A stretch of 64,000 bases of DNA from Candidatus Pristimantibacillus lignocellulolyticus (GTDB taxonomy: Bacteria > Bacillota > Bacilli > Paenibacillales > Paenibacillaceae), in NCBI GenBank assembly GCA_023639215.1, contig CP097899.1, forward strand, positions 3,592,001-3,656,000, given 5' to 3'. How positions within the stretch are numbered: position 1 is the first letter of the stretch; every line of letters starts with the position of its first letter. Of the stretch, positions 44,474 to 53,229 are shown one piece after another. The position numbers and the translations under genes are program-made. Under the pieces are notes generated by a model. It did no database searches and was not told the DNA's origin. It saw only the letters and a program-made list of their open reading frames with translations.

Positions 44474-45205
44474 ATGTCACTTACAAAAGCAGAAGCGGCT
44501 TCGAAAATTATGGTTGCACTTGACTACCCGAGTGCAACTGCTGCGGAGCAGTTAATTCAGCAATTGAACGGAATTCCTTGCTACATGAAAGTGGGCATGC
44601 AGCTATACTACGCTGCAGGCCCCACTTTTGTAGAAGGGCTTAAAAAACGTGGTTTTCGTGTGTTTCTAGACTTGAAAATGCATGATATCCCTAATACTGT
44701 AAAAGGTGGAGCTGCGAGTATTACTGCGTTAGGCGTTGATATGTTTAATGTTCATGCTGCAGGTGGTCGGGCTATGATGGAGGCTGCGCTTGAGGGAGTC
44801 GGGCAAGCTAGTTCTAGTGCAGGGCGTCCTTCAGTCATTGCAGTTACACAATTAACGAGTACTAGTCAGGCAGTTATGAATGACGAAATCGGAATTGCTG
44901 GTACGGTTGAAGATGCAGTTCTTTCATATGCTAAGTTAACACAATTGGCGGGGTTAGATGGAGTAGTTGCATCGCCATCAGAAGTCATTGCGATTAAAAA
45001 TGCTTGTGGACAAGCTTTCCAGACGATTACCCCTGGTATTCGTCCGTTAGGAGCAGAACTGAATGATCAATCTCGCATCATGACACCAAGTGAAGCGCTT
45101 CGTCAAGGCACAGACTACATGGTCATTGGTCGTCCTATAACAGCAGCAACTAATCCACGTTTAGCAATTGAATCTATTATTGAGGAGTTAATCTCATATG
45201 AATAA
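44474..45205 (+). CDS. pyrF: orotidine 5'-phosphate decarboxylase PyrF
   Basis: Decarboxylates OMP to UMP. The 243 residues form a TIM barrel; KIMVALDYPS and FLDLKMHDIPNTV carry the catalytic Lys-Asp-x-Asp-like array, and TPGIRPLGAELNDQSR is the phosphate-binding loop region. ATG 44474 follows the family B GGAGG. It overlaps pyrE by 8 bp, as is usual for the last two pyr genes. Confidence 0.95.
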   Translation: MSLTKAEAASKIMVALDYPSATAAEQLIQQLNGIPCYMKVGMQLYYAAGPTFVEGLKKRGFRVFLDLKMHDIPNTVKGGAASITALGVDMFNVHAAGGRAMMEAALEGVGQASSSAGRPSVIAVTQLTSTSQAVMNDEIGIAGTVEDAVLSYAKLTQLAGLDGVVASPSEVIAIKNACGQAFQTITPGIRPLGAELNDQSRIMTPSEALRQGTDYMVIGRPITAATNPRLAIESIIEELISYE

Positions 45206-45845
45206 TGTATCATTGGAACAACTTGCAAAAGATATTGCAGCGTCATTACTAGAAATAAAGGCAGTAGCTCTAAGTCCAAATGAGCCATTTACATGGACTT
45301 CTGGCATCAAATCACCTATATATTGCGATAACCGTCTTACGATGACTTATCCGGAAATTCGTGAAAAAGTAGCTGATGGATTTGTAACTTTGATTAAGGA
45401 ATTGTATCCTGATGCTGAAGTAATTGCGGGTACTTCTACTGCGGGTATTCCACATGCTGCTTGGGTAGCGCAGAAAATGAATTTGCCTATGGCTTATATT
45501 CGTGATAAAGCTAAAGGACACGGTAAACAAAATCAAATCGAGGGTCGTATCCTTCCAGGTCAAAAAGTAGTAGTAATCGAAGATTTGATTTCTACTGGTG
45601 GTAGTTCTTTGAAGGCTGCATTAGCAGTTCGTGAAGCTGGAGCGGAGCCTCTTGCAGTATTGGCTATCTTTACTTACCAGTTCCAATCTGCTGTTGATGC
45701 TTTTGCAGAAGCTGGTATTCCACTGCAAACGATTTCCAATTATACAGCATTAATTGAACAAGCTGTAGCGGCTGGCGAAATTGCTCAAGATGATGTAGCA
45801 GCACTTCAATCATGGAGAGCTAATCCACAAGCATATGGTAACTAG
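45198..45845 (+). CDS. pyrE: orotate phosphoribosyltransferase PyrE
   Basis: Makes OMP from orotate and PRPP. The 215 residues show the PRPP-binding VVVIEDLISTGGSSLKAAL and the N-terminal PFTWTSGIKSPIYCDNR. ATG 45198 lies in the end of pyrF, with SD GAGGAG upstream. It is the last gene of the operon, before a terminator. Confidence 0.95.
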   Translation: MNNVSLEQLAKDIAASLLEIKAVALSPNEPFTWTSGIKSPIYCDNRLTMTYPEIREKVADGFVTLIKELYPDAEVIAGTSTAGIPHAAWVAQKMNLPMAYIRDKAKGHGKQNQIEGRILPGQKVVVIEDLISTGGSSLKAALAVREAGAEPLAVLAIFTYQFQSAVDAFAEAGIPLQTISNYTALIEQAVAAGEIAQDDVAALQSWRANPQAYGN

Positions 45846-45882
45846 AATCTAGTTATTGTGCAGCTATACGGACAAAATTACT

Positions 45883-45927
45883 AGACATTATCGTTTCAGC
45901 ATTAGTGAAATGATGATGTCTTTTTTT
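45883..45927 (+). terminator. Rho-independent terminator of the pyr operon
   Basis: AGACATTATCGTTTCA pairs with TGAAATGATGATGTCT (one wobble), followed by seven T. It ends the pyr operon. Confidence 0.92.
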
Positions 45928-46096
45928 CAGTTACTAAAAGAGGAAGTTGATCGCACACTATAAATAAACCTATGAATCCTTACTAGTAAATCAACTTTCT
46001 GAGAATATTTTTAGAAAATAATAAAAAAGTTGTAACCTTTTCCAACTCTAAAACGTCTCTAATGTAGAATAAGTGTGAGGAGTGTCGTGAGATTAT

Positions 46097-46816
46097 ATGA
46101 ATGAACAGTTACATATTCAAGAAAATGATGCCGAGTCTAGTCACACTCCACTATTAGAAGTGCGAGAAATGGAGCGAATCTTTCAAGTAGGTGGGAAAGA
46201 GCTTCATGTGTTAAAAGGACTTAATATGACAGTTAACCGTCAACAACTAGTTATGTTAAAAGGCAGATCTGGCTCTGGGAAAACGACTCTTTTGAACAGT
46301 CTTGGTGGGTTAGATACTCCAAGTCGAGGGAGTATCTATTTCAATGGAAAGCCGTTCGATACGTTAAGTGATAAGGCCAGAACATTAATTCGTCGTAATG
46401 AAATGGGCTTTATTTTTCAGGCGTTTGCACTAATGCCGCTATTATCTGCGTATGAGAATGTAGAACTTTCTTTAAGGATGGCGAATCGTCCTAAGAAAGA
46501 ATGGAAAGAACGCGTTGAGGAATGCTTAACACTTGTTGGATTAGAAAAACGTATGCATCACCGTCCTTACGAATTATCAGGTGGTGAACAACAACGTGTT
46601 GCTATAGCTAAATCTATTGCACATCGCCCGATTCTATTATTAGCAGATGAGCCTACTGCTGAACTAGATACTGCGATGTCTGCGCAAGTAATGGCGTTAT
46701 TTCAAAGTATTATTAAGTATGAACAAATTTCGATATGTATGACGACACATGATCCTACAATTTTGGAGGTTGCAGACCATGTTTATGAAATGGTGGATGG
46801 CAAATTTATCTCGTAA
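46097..46816 (+). CDS. ABC transporter ATP-binding protein, MacB/LolD type
   Basis: The first ATPase of a four-gene ABC system. The 239 residues show Walker A GRSGSGKTT, the signature LSGGEQQRVAIAKSIAHRP, Walker B LLLADEPTAELDTA and the switch His in MTTHDPT. MacB-type ATPases power mechanotransmission or export of peptides and drugs via an FtsX-type permease. The last 38 bp overlap the adaptor gene, so the two are translationally coupled. No regulator gene is adjacent; the 250-bp upstream gap has the pyr terminator and nothing else clear. Confidence 0.88.
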   Translation: MNEQLHIQENDAESSHTPLLEVREMERIFQVGGKELHVLKGLNMTVNRQQLVMLKGRSGSGKTTLLNSLGGLDTPSRGSIYFNGKPFDTLSDKARTLIRRNEMGFIFQAFALMPLLSAYENVELSLRMANRPKKEWKERVEECLTLVGLEKRMHHRPYELSGGEQQRVAIAKSIAHRPILLLADEPTAELDTAMSAQVMALFQSIIKYEQISICMTTHDPTILEVADHVYEMVDGKFIS

Positions 46817-47846
46817 AGCAAGTATATTAATGATTATTTTAGCACTCTTATTAAGTGGTTGTAGTCTATTACCTAATGAGAAAGAAGAGGAAGTTTTACC
46901 TGATATTATTCCTCCGAAAATCTCGCAAAAGCCAGAGCATACCGTTGCTACGAAAACATTAGAATCAACTGTAACTCTTATTGGGAAAATTATTTCATTA
47001 GAAGAAGAAACGATGTATTTCACTAAAGGTGATCTTAATGTGAAAGATGTATATGTAAAGTCTGGTGATACTGTTACTGCTGGACAAGTGATTGCAGAGC
47101 TTGATGTAAGTGAACTTGAAAAAACTCTTCGCCTGGATAAGTTGGCCTTCCAACGCGATGAACTAGCGATGAAGGAATTACTTCGCTCAAGAGATGAGAT
47201 GGATCAAGCTGAGTATGAATCACAACGTATTGCTTTTGAAGAAAAGAGACAGAAGCTAGCAGATGCTGAAGTAGAGATTGCAAAAGGTGTAATAACTGCT
47301 CCGTTCTCAGGAACAATCGTTTCGCTTACTGCCAAAAAAGGAGATCTTGTTAAAGCTTATGCTCCGATTGCAATTGTAGCGAATACTACGCTTCTTGTTC
47401 CTGGTGCAAAATTAACAAAGACTGAGCAAGAGAAAGTTGCTATTGGAATGGAAGCAACCGTATCAATCAGTAATGGTGGTTCCATTACGGGGAAAATTAA
47501 ACAACTTCCTAACAAAACTACGGAATCACCAGGTGGAGAAGGATCTGGCGGCGCAGCTGCTGCAATTGACCGTATCGAGGATTATATGATTGTACAGATT
47601 GATAAATTACCAGAAGGCGCTGCTAGAGGTCTTACTGCTTCTATTAAAGTTATTACTAGTCGTACAGAAAATGCGATAGTAATTCCACCATCTACACTAA
47701 GAAGCATTGGTTCTCGTACTTATGTTCAAGTGATTGATGAAAAAGGGCAGAAGAGCGAAGTAGATGTAGAAGTCGGACAGCAGACTGCTACTGATGTCGA
47801 AATTTTACAAGGCTTAACGCCTGGTCAGAAAGTAGTAGGGAGATAA
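46779..47846 (+). CDS. MacA/HlyD-like membrane-fusion lipoprotein of the ABC system
   Basis: A periplasmic-adaptor-like lipoprotein. It starts with a signal peptide and lipobox LLLSGC (Cys about residue 29), so LspA should process it. A biotinyl-lipoyl-like domain (VKSGDTVTAGQVIAELDVSE, ITAPFSGTIVSLTAKKGDLV) surrounds a helical hairpin (about 110-155), and a beta-barrel and C-terminal domain with VQVIDEKGQKSEVDVEVGQQ follow. A Gly/Ala/Ser-rich loop is at about 245-255. ATG 46779 is 8 nt from TTGGAGGT. It belongs between an ATPase and permease, as in MacA systems of Gram-positive bacteria. Confidence 0.87.
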   Translation: MFMKWWMANLSRKASILMIILALLLSGCSLLPNEKEEEVLPDIIPPKISQKPEHTVATKTLESTVTLIGKIISLEEETMYFTKGDLNVKDVYVKSGDTVTAGQVIAELDVSELEKTLRLDKLAFQRDELAMKELLRSRDEMDQAEYESQRIAFEEKRQKLADAEVEIAKGVITAPFSGTIVSLTAKKGDLVKAYAPIAIVANTTLLVPGAKLTKTEQEKVAIGMEATVSISNGGSITGKIKQLPNKTTESPGGEGSGGAAAAIDRIEDYMIVQIDKLPEGAARGLTASIKVITSRTENAIVIPPSTLRSIGSRTYVQVIDEKGQKSEVDVEVGQQTATDVEILQGLTPGQKVVGR

Positions 47847-47849
47847 GTT

Positions 47850-50771
47850 ATGGGGATACCCTTCTTTCGCTTTATTTTCCGTAAAATGTGGAATACTCGT
47901 TGGCTAACATTAAGTACTTTACTAGGACTTATTGTTGCTGTCGCATTTGCCACAAGTATTCCAATGTATGCTGATGGAGCTTTAAAACGCGTCATTGCAC
48001 AACAATTGAAGGTCGATAGTGAAAGTAAACCTGCTGGCTCTTTAATGATGAAGTATCAAGGTGTACCTTCAGTTGGAAATAACTTGGATGGTTTACTTTC
48101 TGTAGAAAAGTACATACAAGAACAGATTCCGAAAACGATTGGTTTTCCTCATGATACTTTTGTACAACAATATGGCATTCGACCAAGTAATGTGACTCCG
48201 GTCTTTCCTGATAAGGTCGATGCGAGTCGTACACGTTCAATGAATATTCAATCAATGAGCGGTTTCAAAGATAACAATGAGCTAGTTCAAGGTCAATGGT
48301 TTAGTGACAAGCTTACAGACAAAGGTGTTCTGGAAGCAGTAATGATTGAGGAAGGCATGTATCGTAATGATGTACATGTTGGCGATCTATTCTATTATCG
48401 TGCAGATAATAGCAAACAAATCGTCGTGCAAATTGTAGGTATTGTGTCACCACTCGATGTCACTGATGCCTATTGGGCGCAAGGAATTGAATCGCAATTC
48501 GGTACATTATTTGTTGATGAGAAGTTACTTCAAGAAGAATTATTGAAAAAGAAAAATATCTTTTTACAGTCTGCAACTTGGTATTATTCATTTGATCTTT
48601 CTTCAATAAAAAGTAGTCAAATTAATGAACTGGCTTCTACACTAAATCGTCTAGATATTGAGTTGTACCAACGACTTAAAGATACGAAAGTGGAGCAGTC
48701 ATTCGCAGAAACGTTAAAAGAATTCCGTAAGCAAAGTAATGAATTACAAACGATGTTATTTACTTTAGCTGCTCCGATGCTTGCAATGGTTATTTACTTC
48801 ATTATGATGAATGCGAGACAATCGCTAGATAAGCAACGTAGTGATATTGCGGTACTTCGAAGTAGGGGGGCTGGAACAAGGCAAATTGTCGGGATGTATG
48901 TTGTCGAGAGTATCATGCTTGGTATTGTTGCTCTTGTTATCGGTCCGTTAATTGGTTGGTATATGTCCAAAAGTATCGGATCTGCAGATGGATTCTTATC
49001 CTTCGTCAATCGTAAATCAATTACGATAGGATTTTCAGTTGAAACTATCATCGCGGGCGTAATAGCTGTTATCGTCGCATTATTAGCGACAATTATACCG
49101 GCTGTACAGTACGCAAGAGCTTCAATTGTTAGTTACAAGCAGGATTTAGCTCGATCTGATAAAAAACCTTTTTGGCAAAAATGGTATCTTGATATTGTAT
49201 TAGTACTTGTTACGGTCTATGGTTGGTATCTATTTAATGAACGTCAACTACTTACGCTTAATTCAGGCGTATCAAGTGATCAAATGCAAATTCAACCATT
49301 TTTATTCTTTGTACCAGCGATAGCAATTTTTGCACTTGGGTTGCTATGTTTAAGAATTTTCCCTTGGATATTAGCACTATGCAATTGGTTAGGTAAAAAG
49401 TATTTGCCTGTTTCTTCTTACTTGACGTTAACACAATTATCTCGCTCATCTAAAGGCTATTATCCATTGATGATATTGCTCATTCTAACGATAGGTCTAG
49501 GGGTTTACAATGCTTCGGCAGCACGAACGATAGATTTGAATTCGACGGAACGAACGCTTTATAAAAATGGTGCTGATGTTGTTATTCAAACCAATTGGGG
49601 TGGCGTACCTGAAAAACTCCCTACTACCAAACCAGATGATGGTAACAATGGCGGAAATAACGGTGGTAATGGTGGCAATAACGGCGGAAATGGCGGGAAT
49701 GGCGGTAACGGTGGTGGCAATGGCGGTGGTGGAAACGGCGGAGGCGGTGGGAACAATAACCAACCTCAAAAATTACTGTATACAGAACCACCGTTCGAAG
49801 TATTCCGTTCTAGTCCTGGCGTAGAAAATGCAACAAGGGTACTTCAGTCCAAAAATAATATTATTGTATCAGGTAAGACGGTTGGTAAAGGTACGATTAT
49901 GGGAATTGACAATAAAGATTTCTATGATGTAGCTTGGTTCGGAGAAGATTTGTATGATTACGACCCTGCCTATTACTTGTCTTTCCTTGGATTGGCAGAG
50001 CATGGCGCTCTTATTCCAGAAAACATAGCTGAAAAATATCAACTTAAGTTAGGTGATATCGTTTCAGTGAGTTTCACAGATGGGACATTAGAATTTACTG
50101 TGCAAGGTATCGTACCGTTTTGGCCTAATTTATACCCAGATAGTGAACCGTTTTTAATTGCTAACTTGGATTATATTTATGATCAATTACCTCTAATTCC
50201 TTATGAAGTATGGGTGAAGATGGAACCGGATGCTCTTCTTGCTCCAGTACTTGAACACTTAACTGCTTCGAAATTAGACGTAGTTACTTGGAAAGATGTA
50301 CGTAAAGAACTACTTACTCAATCGAAATTACCTACAAGAGGTGGAGTATTTGGAATTTTAAGTCTTGGATTCCTCGTTACGATTGCGGTTACTTTAGCAG
50401 GTTATCTATTGTACTGGTTCTTCAATTTGTCTGGTCGAGTTGTGCAATTTGGTGTGTTACGTGCGATGGGACTTTCGAAATCTCAGTTAACTAGCATGCT
50501 CTTAATTGAGCAAGTATTAACGGCGGGACTTGCAATTGGTCTAGGATTCGGTATAGGAAAAGTTGTCAGTTATATTTTCTTACCATTTTTACAATCGGCA
50601 GACAATGCCGCAGAAATGGTTCCACCATTCCGTGTTATCTTCCAAGCTAGCGATACGAATCAATTGATGATTGTCGTACTTGTGATGATGCTAATTGGTG
50701 CAGGCTTCTTACTCGTCCATATCAAAAAGCTTAAAGTACATCAAGCTGTGAAAATGGGAGAGGAGCGATAA
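47850..50771 (+). CDS. large FtsX/MacB-type ABC transporter permease with a Gly/Asn-rich loop
   Basis: A 973-residue permease. An N-terminal membrane segment (about 15-35) precedes a large extracytoplasmic domain (about 40-300), an FtsX-like membrane block (about 305-440), further segments (about 450-560), a second extracytoplasmic domain and a C-terminal FtsX-like block (about 825-965). A striking Gly/Asn repeat (about 597-637) lies in the second extracytoplasmic loop. ATG 47850 is preceded by GGGAGATAAG. Two FtsX-like blocks on one chain suggest a fused pair of permease halves. Its substrate is unknown. Confidence 0.85.
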   Translation: MGIPFFRFIFRKMWNTRWLTLSTLLGLIVAVAFATSIPMYADGALKRVIAQQLKVDSESKPAGSLMMKYQGVPSVGNNLDGLLSVEKYIQEQIPKTIGFPHDTFVQQYGIRPSNVTPVFPDKVDASRTRSMNIQSMSGFKDNNELVQGQWFSDKLTDKGVLEAVMIEEGMYRNDVHVGDLFYYRADNSKQIVVQIVGIVSPLDVTDAYWAQGIESQFGTLFVDEKLLQEELLKKKNIFLQSATWYYSFDLSSIKSSQINELASTLNRLDIELYQRLKDTKVEQSFAETLKEFRKQSNELQTMLFTLAAPMLAMVIYFIMMNARQSLDKQRSDIAVLRSRGAGTRQIVGMYVVESIMLGIVALVIGPLIGWYMSKSIGSADGFLSFVNRKSITIGFSVETIIAGVIAVIVALLATIIPAVQYARASIVSYKQDLARSDKKPFWQKWYLDIVLVLVTVYGWYLFNERQLLTLNSGVSSDQMQIQPFLFFVPAIAIFALGLLCLRIFPWILALCNWLGKKYLPVSSYLTLTQLSRSSKGYYPLMILLILTIGLGVYNASAARTIDLNSTERTLYKNGADVVIQTNWGGVPEKLPTTKPDDGNNGGNNGGNGGNNGGNGGNGGNGGGNGGGGNGGGGGNNNQPQKLLYTEPPFEVFRSSPGVENATRVLQSKNNIIVSGKTVGKGTIMGIDNKDFYDVAWFGEDLYDYDPAYYLSFLGLAEHGALIPENIAEKYQLKLGDIVSVSFTDGTLEFTVQGIVPFWPNLYPDSEPFLIANLDYIYDQLPLIPYEVWVKMEPDALLAPVLEHLTASKLDVVTWKDVRKELLTQSKLPTRGGVFGILSLGFLVTIAVTLAGYLLYWFFNLSGRVVQFGVLRAMGLSKSQLTSMLLIEQVLTAGLAIGLGFGIGKVVSYIFLPFLQSADNAAEMVPPFRVIFQASDTNQLMIVVLVMMLIGAGFLLVHIKKLKVHQAVKMGEER
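49639..49763 (+). repeat. (GGN/AAT)-type low-complexity repeat inside the permease gene
   Basis: Codons for Gly and Asn alternate (GGCGGTAACGGTGGCAAT-like) over about 125 bp and encode about 40 residues. It is in frame and preserved, so it is a flexible extracellular linker. Repeat-length variation between strains would be expected. Confidence 0.8.
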
Positions 50772-50774
50772 TTC

Positions 50775-51668
50775 ATGATCTATTGTGAAGGTTTAGTAAA
50801 AATATATAAAACTGACGACTTGGAAGTTGTCGCTCTACAGGGCTTGAACCTAACCGTAGAGAAGGGTGAATTGATGGCTATTATCGGTAATAGTGGTAGT
50901 GGTAAATCAACGCTCTTAAATACACTAGGTGGCTTAGATCGTCCGTCTGCAGGGCAAGTTAAAGTTGGTCCTTGGGATCTACTGAAAATGACGGAAGAAG
51001 AACGAGTAAGTTACAAGCGTGATACAGTCGGATTTATCTGGCAAAATAACGCGCGAAATTTATTGCCTTATTTGACTGCATTAGAAAATGTTGAAATGCC
51101 AATGATGCTTTCTGGAAAGTTGGATCGTGCGTATGCGATGCAACTTCTAGAATGGGTCGGTCTGAAACATCGTATGCACAATAAATTGCATCAACTCTCA
51201 GGTGGTGAGCAGCAGCGTGTAGCAATCGCTATCTCACTATCTAATCGACCAGAGCTTCTACTTGCCGATGAGCCTACAGGGTCGGTAGACACTGCGACCT
51301 CAGATATGATTATGAATATATTCCGTAAGCTTAATAAGGAGATCGGTGTCACGATTGTTATCGTAACACATGATATGACCTTGGCCAGTCAAGTAGACCG
51401 CGTTGTAGCGATTAGAGATGGCTTAACCAGTACGGAATTTGTGAAACATAATCCAGAGATCGGATCACATGGGGAAGGCTTTGTGTCGCTATCAGCTCAT
51501 ACCTCACAAAATGAGCATGTTGCGTATGTGGTCGTTGATAAAGTTGGTCGTCTCCAAGTACCGAAAGAATATCTGAAAGCAATGGATATTAAAGATAAAG
51601 TACTAATGGAATTTGATGGTGAGAAGATTACGATTAGATCCCCTCAAATTCAGAAGAAAGAAGATTAA
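50775..51668 (+). CDS. ABC transporter ATP-binding protein with C-terminal AbrB-like domain
   Basis: The second ATPase of the system, 297 residues. Walker A GNSGSGKST, signature LSGGEQQRVAIAISLSNRP, Walker B LLLADEPTGSVDTA and IVTHDMTLA are intact. After about residue 245 the segment YVVVDKVGRLQVPKEYLKAM, followed by DIKDKVLMEFDGEKITIRSP, resembles the AbrB/SpoVT swapped-hairpin fold (as in MazE or SpoVT). This tail is unusual for an ABC ATPase and may dimerise or sense. The gene starts 4 bp after the permease. Confidence is high for the ATPase and moderate for the tail. Confidence 0.88.
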   Translation: MIYCEGLVKIYKTDDLEVVALQGLNLTVEKGELMAIIGNSGSGKSTLLNTLGGLDRPSAGQVKVGPWDLLKMTEEERVSYKRDTVGFIWQNNARNLLPYLTALENVEMPMMLSGKLDRAYAMQLLEWVGLKHRMHNKLHQLSGGEQQRVAIAISLSNRPELLLADEPTGSVDTATSDMIMNIFRKLNKEIGVTIVIVTHDMTLASQVDRVVAIRDGLTSTEFVKHNPEIGSHGEGFVSLSAHTSQNEHVAYVVVDKVGRLQVPKEYLKAMDIKDKVLMEFDGEKITIRSPQIQKKED

Positions 51669-51735
51669 TTAAACTTATAGATTCTTTTGCTTTACTTTGA
51701 AACATTAGTAATATGACAATGAATGAGCTATTGCA

Positions 51736-51814
51736 AAATCCCTTTATGTTAATCGGTGTATGAAGATTTCTGATATTAGGAACCTTACACATGGTTAAAC
51801 ATAAGGGGATTTTT
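51736..51814 (+). terminator. terminator of the ABC operon
   Basis: AAATCCC and TTATGTTAA pair with TTAAACATAA and GGGGATTT in nested stems around a long loop, followed by TTTTTC. It ends the four-gene operon. Confidence 0.75.
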
Positions 51815-51950
51815 CTTTATATTGACCTTCACATTATTATGAACGCAATTTAATGGATGGATTATTTAACATTTTTCATGAAATGGAAAAAATGATATGT
51901 AGCAGTAGAATGATTTTGTTAAAAATGGGTAATCTATCGTTATCTTTGGC

Positions 51951-52016
51951 TCATACTTCCGAAATACTTTTCGTTACTAGGAATTTAAGCAAAGAGATAT
52001 GAAAAGTTCTTGGGGG
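51951..52016 (+). repeat. family B leader repeat before the 60-codon ORF
   Basis: ATACTTCCGAAATACTTTTCG and AGGAATTTAAGCAAAG (51953-51993) are followed by ATGAAAAGTTCTTGGGGG (51999-52016), the diverged terminal segment. It gives the small ORF at 52026 a ribosome binding site. Confidence 0.65.
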
Positions 52017-52025
52017 TAACAATAG

Positions 52026-52208
52026 ATGTGGATATATTGGATTAGATTATATGAATCAAAGTTTCAAGCGAGTTGTGTTGTACAGAGGATGGAGAATGAT
52101 TATTGGATGTACGGTCTTGATTGTCCTCAGGAAATTGAAATTTTCAAATCATTAAAAGGAAGATATGGTGTAAAGTATTTATTAAATAAAACTCGAAAAT
52201 TAACGTAG
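52026..52208 (+). CDS. uncharacterised 60-residue protein
   Basis: A short ORF that I do not recognise. Support comes from the family B ribosome binding site 9 nt upstream and from its place after a terminator. The protein is rich in Trp and Tyr (MWIYWIRLYESKFQ, NDYWMYGLDCPQEIEIFKSL) with a basic C-terminus (NKTRKLT). No membrane segment is present. It is probably a cytoplasmic small protein read from its own promoter. Confidence 0.5.
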   Translation: MWIYWIRLYESKFQASCVVQRMENDYWMYGLDCPQEIEIFKSLKGRYGVKYLLNKTRKLT

Positions 52209-52294
52209 TACATGAAACAAACCAATATAAAACATAACAAAATTGTTAAATTTTATGGTTAAAAATAAATAAAATAAAAAATATTAAAAAATGC

Positions 52295-52324
52295 TTGACG
52301 TAATATAGTCGGATGTTGTATATT
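52295..52324 (+). promoter_or_regulatory. SigA promoter of the tRNA cluster
   Basis: TTGACG (52295-52300) and TATATT (52319-52324) are 18 bp apart. An A/T-only stretch (about 52258-52292) lies immediately upstream and resembles an UP element, as for strong stable-RNA promoters. Confidence 0.65.
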
Positions 52325-52365
52325 AATACATGTCGCCGTTGCGATAACGTAAGAAATGGCAATGA

Positions 52366-52441
52366 CGCGGGGTGGAGCAGTTGGCAGCTCGTCGGGCTCA
52401 TAACCCGAAGGTCACAGGTTCAAGTCCTGTCCCCGCAACCA
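52366..52441 (+). tRNA. initiator tRNA-fMet (CAT)
   Basis: The acceptor stem starts CGCGGGG and ends CCCCGCAACCA, giving the C1:A72 mismatch of an initiator. The anticodon stem has three G:C pairs (GGG-CTCATAA-CCC). The CCA is encoded. Confidence 0.95.
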
Positions 52442-52477
52442 ACCTTTGGACATAATGAGTCATCATTATATTATCAA

Positions 52478-52554
52478 GGGCCCTTAGTTCAGCTGGTTAG
52501 AGCAGTCGGCTCATAACCGATTTGTCGGGGGTTCGAGTCCCTCAGGGCCCACCA
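52478..52554 (+). tRNA. tRNA with CAT anticodon, probably tRNA-Ile2 (lysidine-modified)
   Basis: GGGCCCTTAGTTCAGC...GGCTCATAACC with encoded CCA, 77 nt. The sequence resembles the B. subtilis tRNA-Ile2 (GGACCTTTAGCTCAG) more than the elongator tRNA-Met. If tilS is present, C34 becomes lysidine to read AUA. Confidence 0.75.
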
Positions 52555-52570
52555 TTAGCTACATACCCTT

Positions 52571-52659
52571 GCCGGGGTGGCGGAACTGGCAGACGCACAG
52601 GACTTAAAATCCTGCGGTAGGTGACTACCGTACCGGTTCGATTCCGGTCCTCGGCACCA
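52571..52659 (+). tRNA. tRNA-Leu (TAA), copy 1
   Basis: An 89-nt tRNA with a long variable arm. The anticodon loop CTTAAAA gives TAA. CCA is encoded. Confidence 0.95.
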
Positions 52660-52711
52660 TTCTTACTAGCATTACTGATTTTTCAATTGAATATTGTATA
52701 CATAGTACTAC

Positions 52712-52800
52712 GCCGGGGTGGCGGAACTGGCAGACGCACAGGACTTAAAATCCTGCGGTAGGTGACTACCGTACCGGTTCGATTCCGGTCCTCGGCACCA
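52712..52800 (+). tRNA. tRNA-Leu (TAA), copy 2
   Basis: Identical in sequence to the copy 52 bp upstream, which points to a recent tandem duplication or ongoing gene conversion. Confidence 0.95.
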
Positions 52801-52850
52801 TTAATTCTTACTGATTTACTCTATTATGTAGCAATTTCATTGAATAATCC

Positions 52851-52886
52851 AAACCTCTTCAAGCTTAGCTTGAAGAGGTTTTTTTG
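52851..52886 (+). terminator. terminator of the tRNA cluster
   Basis: AAACCTCTTCAAGCT pairs with AGCTTGAAGAGGTTT, followed by TTTTT. Confidence 0.93.
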
Positions 52887-52992
52887 TTTTCATATTAATA
52901 GATCTGGATTTTTGCGCAATTTTAAAGTATCTAATTGATTTTTAAATACAATGTTCAAATGAGAAATAGATCAAAGAATTTTTAAAATACTA

Positions 52993-53022
52993 TTGACTAA
53001 AGAGAACGATATGGGATATTAT
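52993..53022 (+). promoter_or_regulatory. promoter for the NEAT-like/SLH gene
   Basis: TTGACT (52993-52998) with GATATT (53015-53020, 16-bp spacer) or TATTAT (53017-53022, 18-bp spacer). A Fur box overlaps the expected start of transcription. Confidence 0.55.
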
Positions 53023-53026
53023 CACT

Positions 53027-53045
53027 GAGGATGATAATTATTCTC
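53027..53045 (+). promoter_or_regulatory. Fur box 1
   Basis: GAGGATGATAATTATTCTC matches 15 of 19 bases of the Fur consensus GATAATGATAATCATTATC, within the palindrome CTGAGGATGATAATTATTCT. It sits just after the -10 region, where Fur binding would block transcription when iron is sufficient. Confidence 0.75.
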
Positions 53046-53093
53046 AGTTCTAGTAGCATCGCTTTCTGCTAATATTTTTTTTTGGTTATGAAT

Positions 53094-53112
53094 GAGAATG
53101 ATAATCATTATT
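53094..53112 (+). promoter_or_regulatory. Fur box 2
   Basis: GAGAATGATAATCATTATT matches 17 of 19 bases of the Fur consensus. It lies about 50 bp downstream of box 1 in the 5' leader, suggesting cooperative repression. Confidence 0.85.
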
Positions 53113-53229
53113 TTAATTAATCAGGAATTCGATAACTCATTCTATTTTACGAGACTCTTATCTAAGAAGTTAGTCGAATGGATTGATGAGTAGAGTTCAC
53201 TAGATGATATTCAGAGGAGAAGATTAAAC

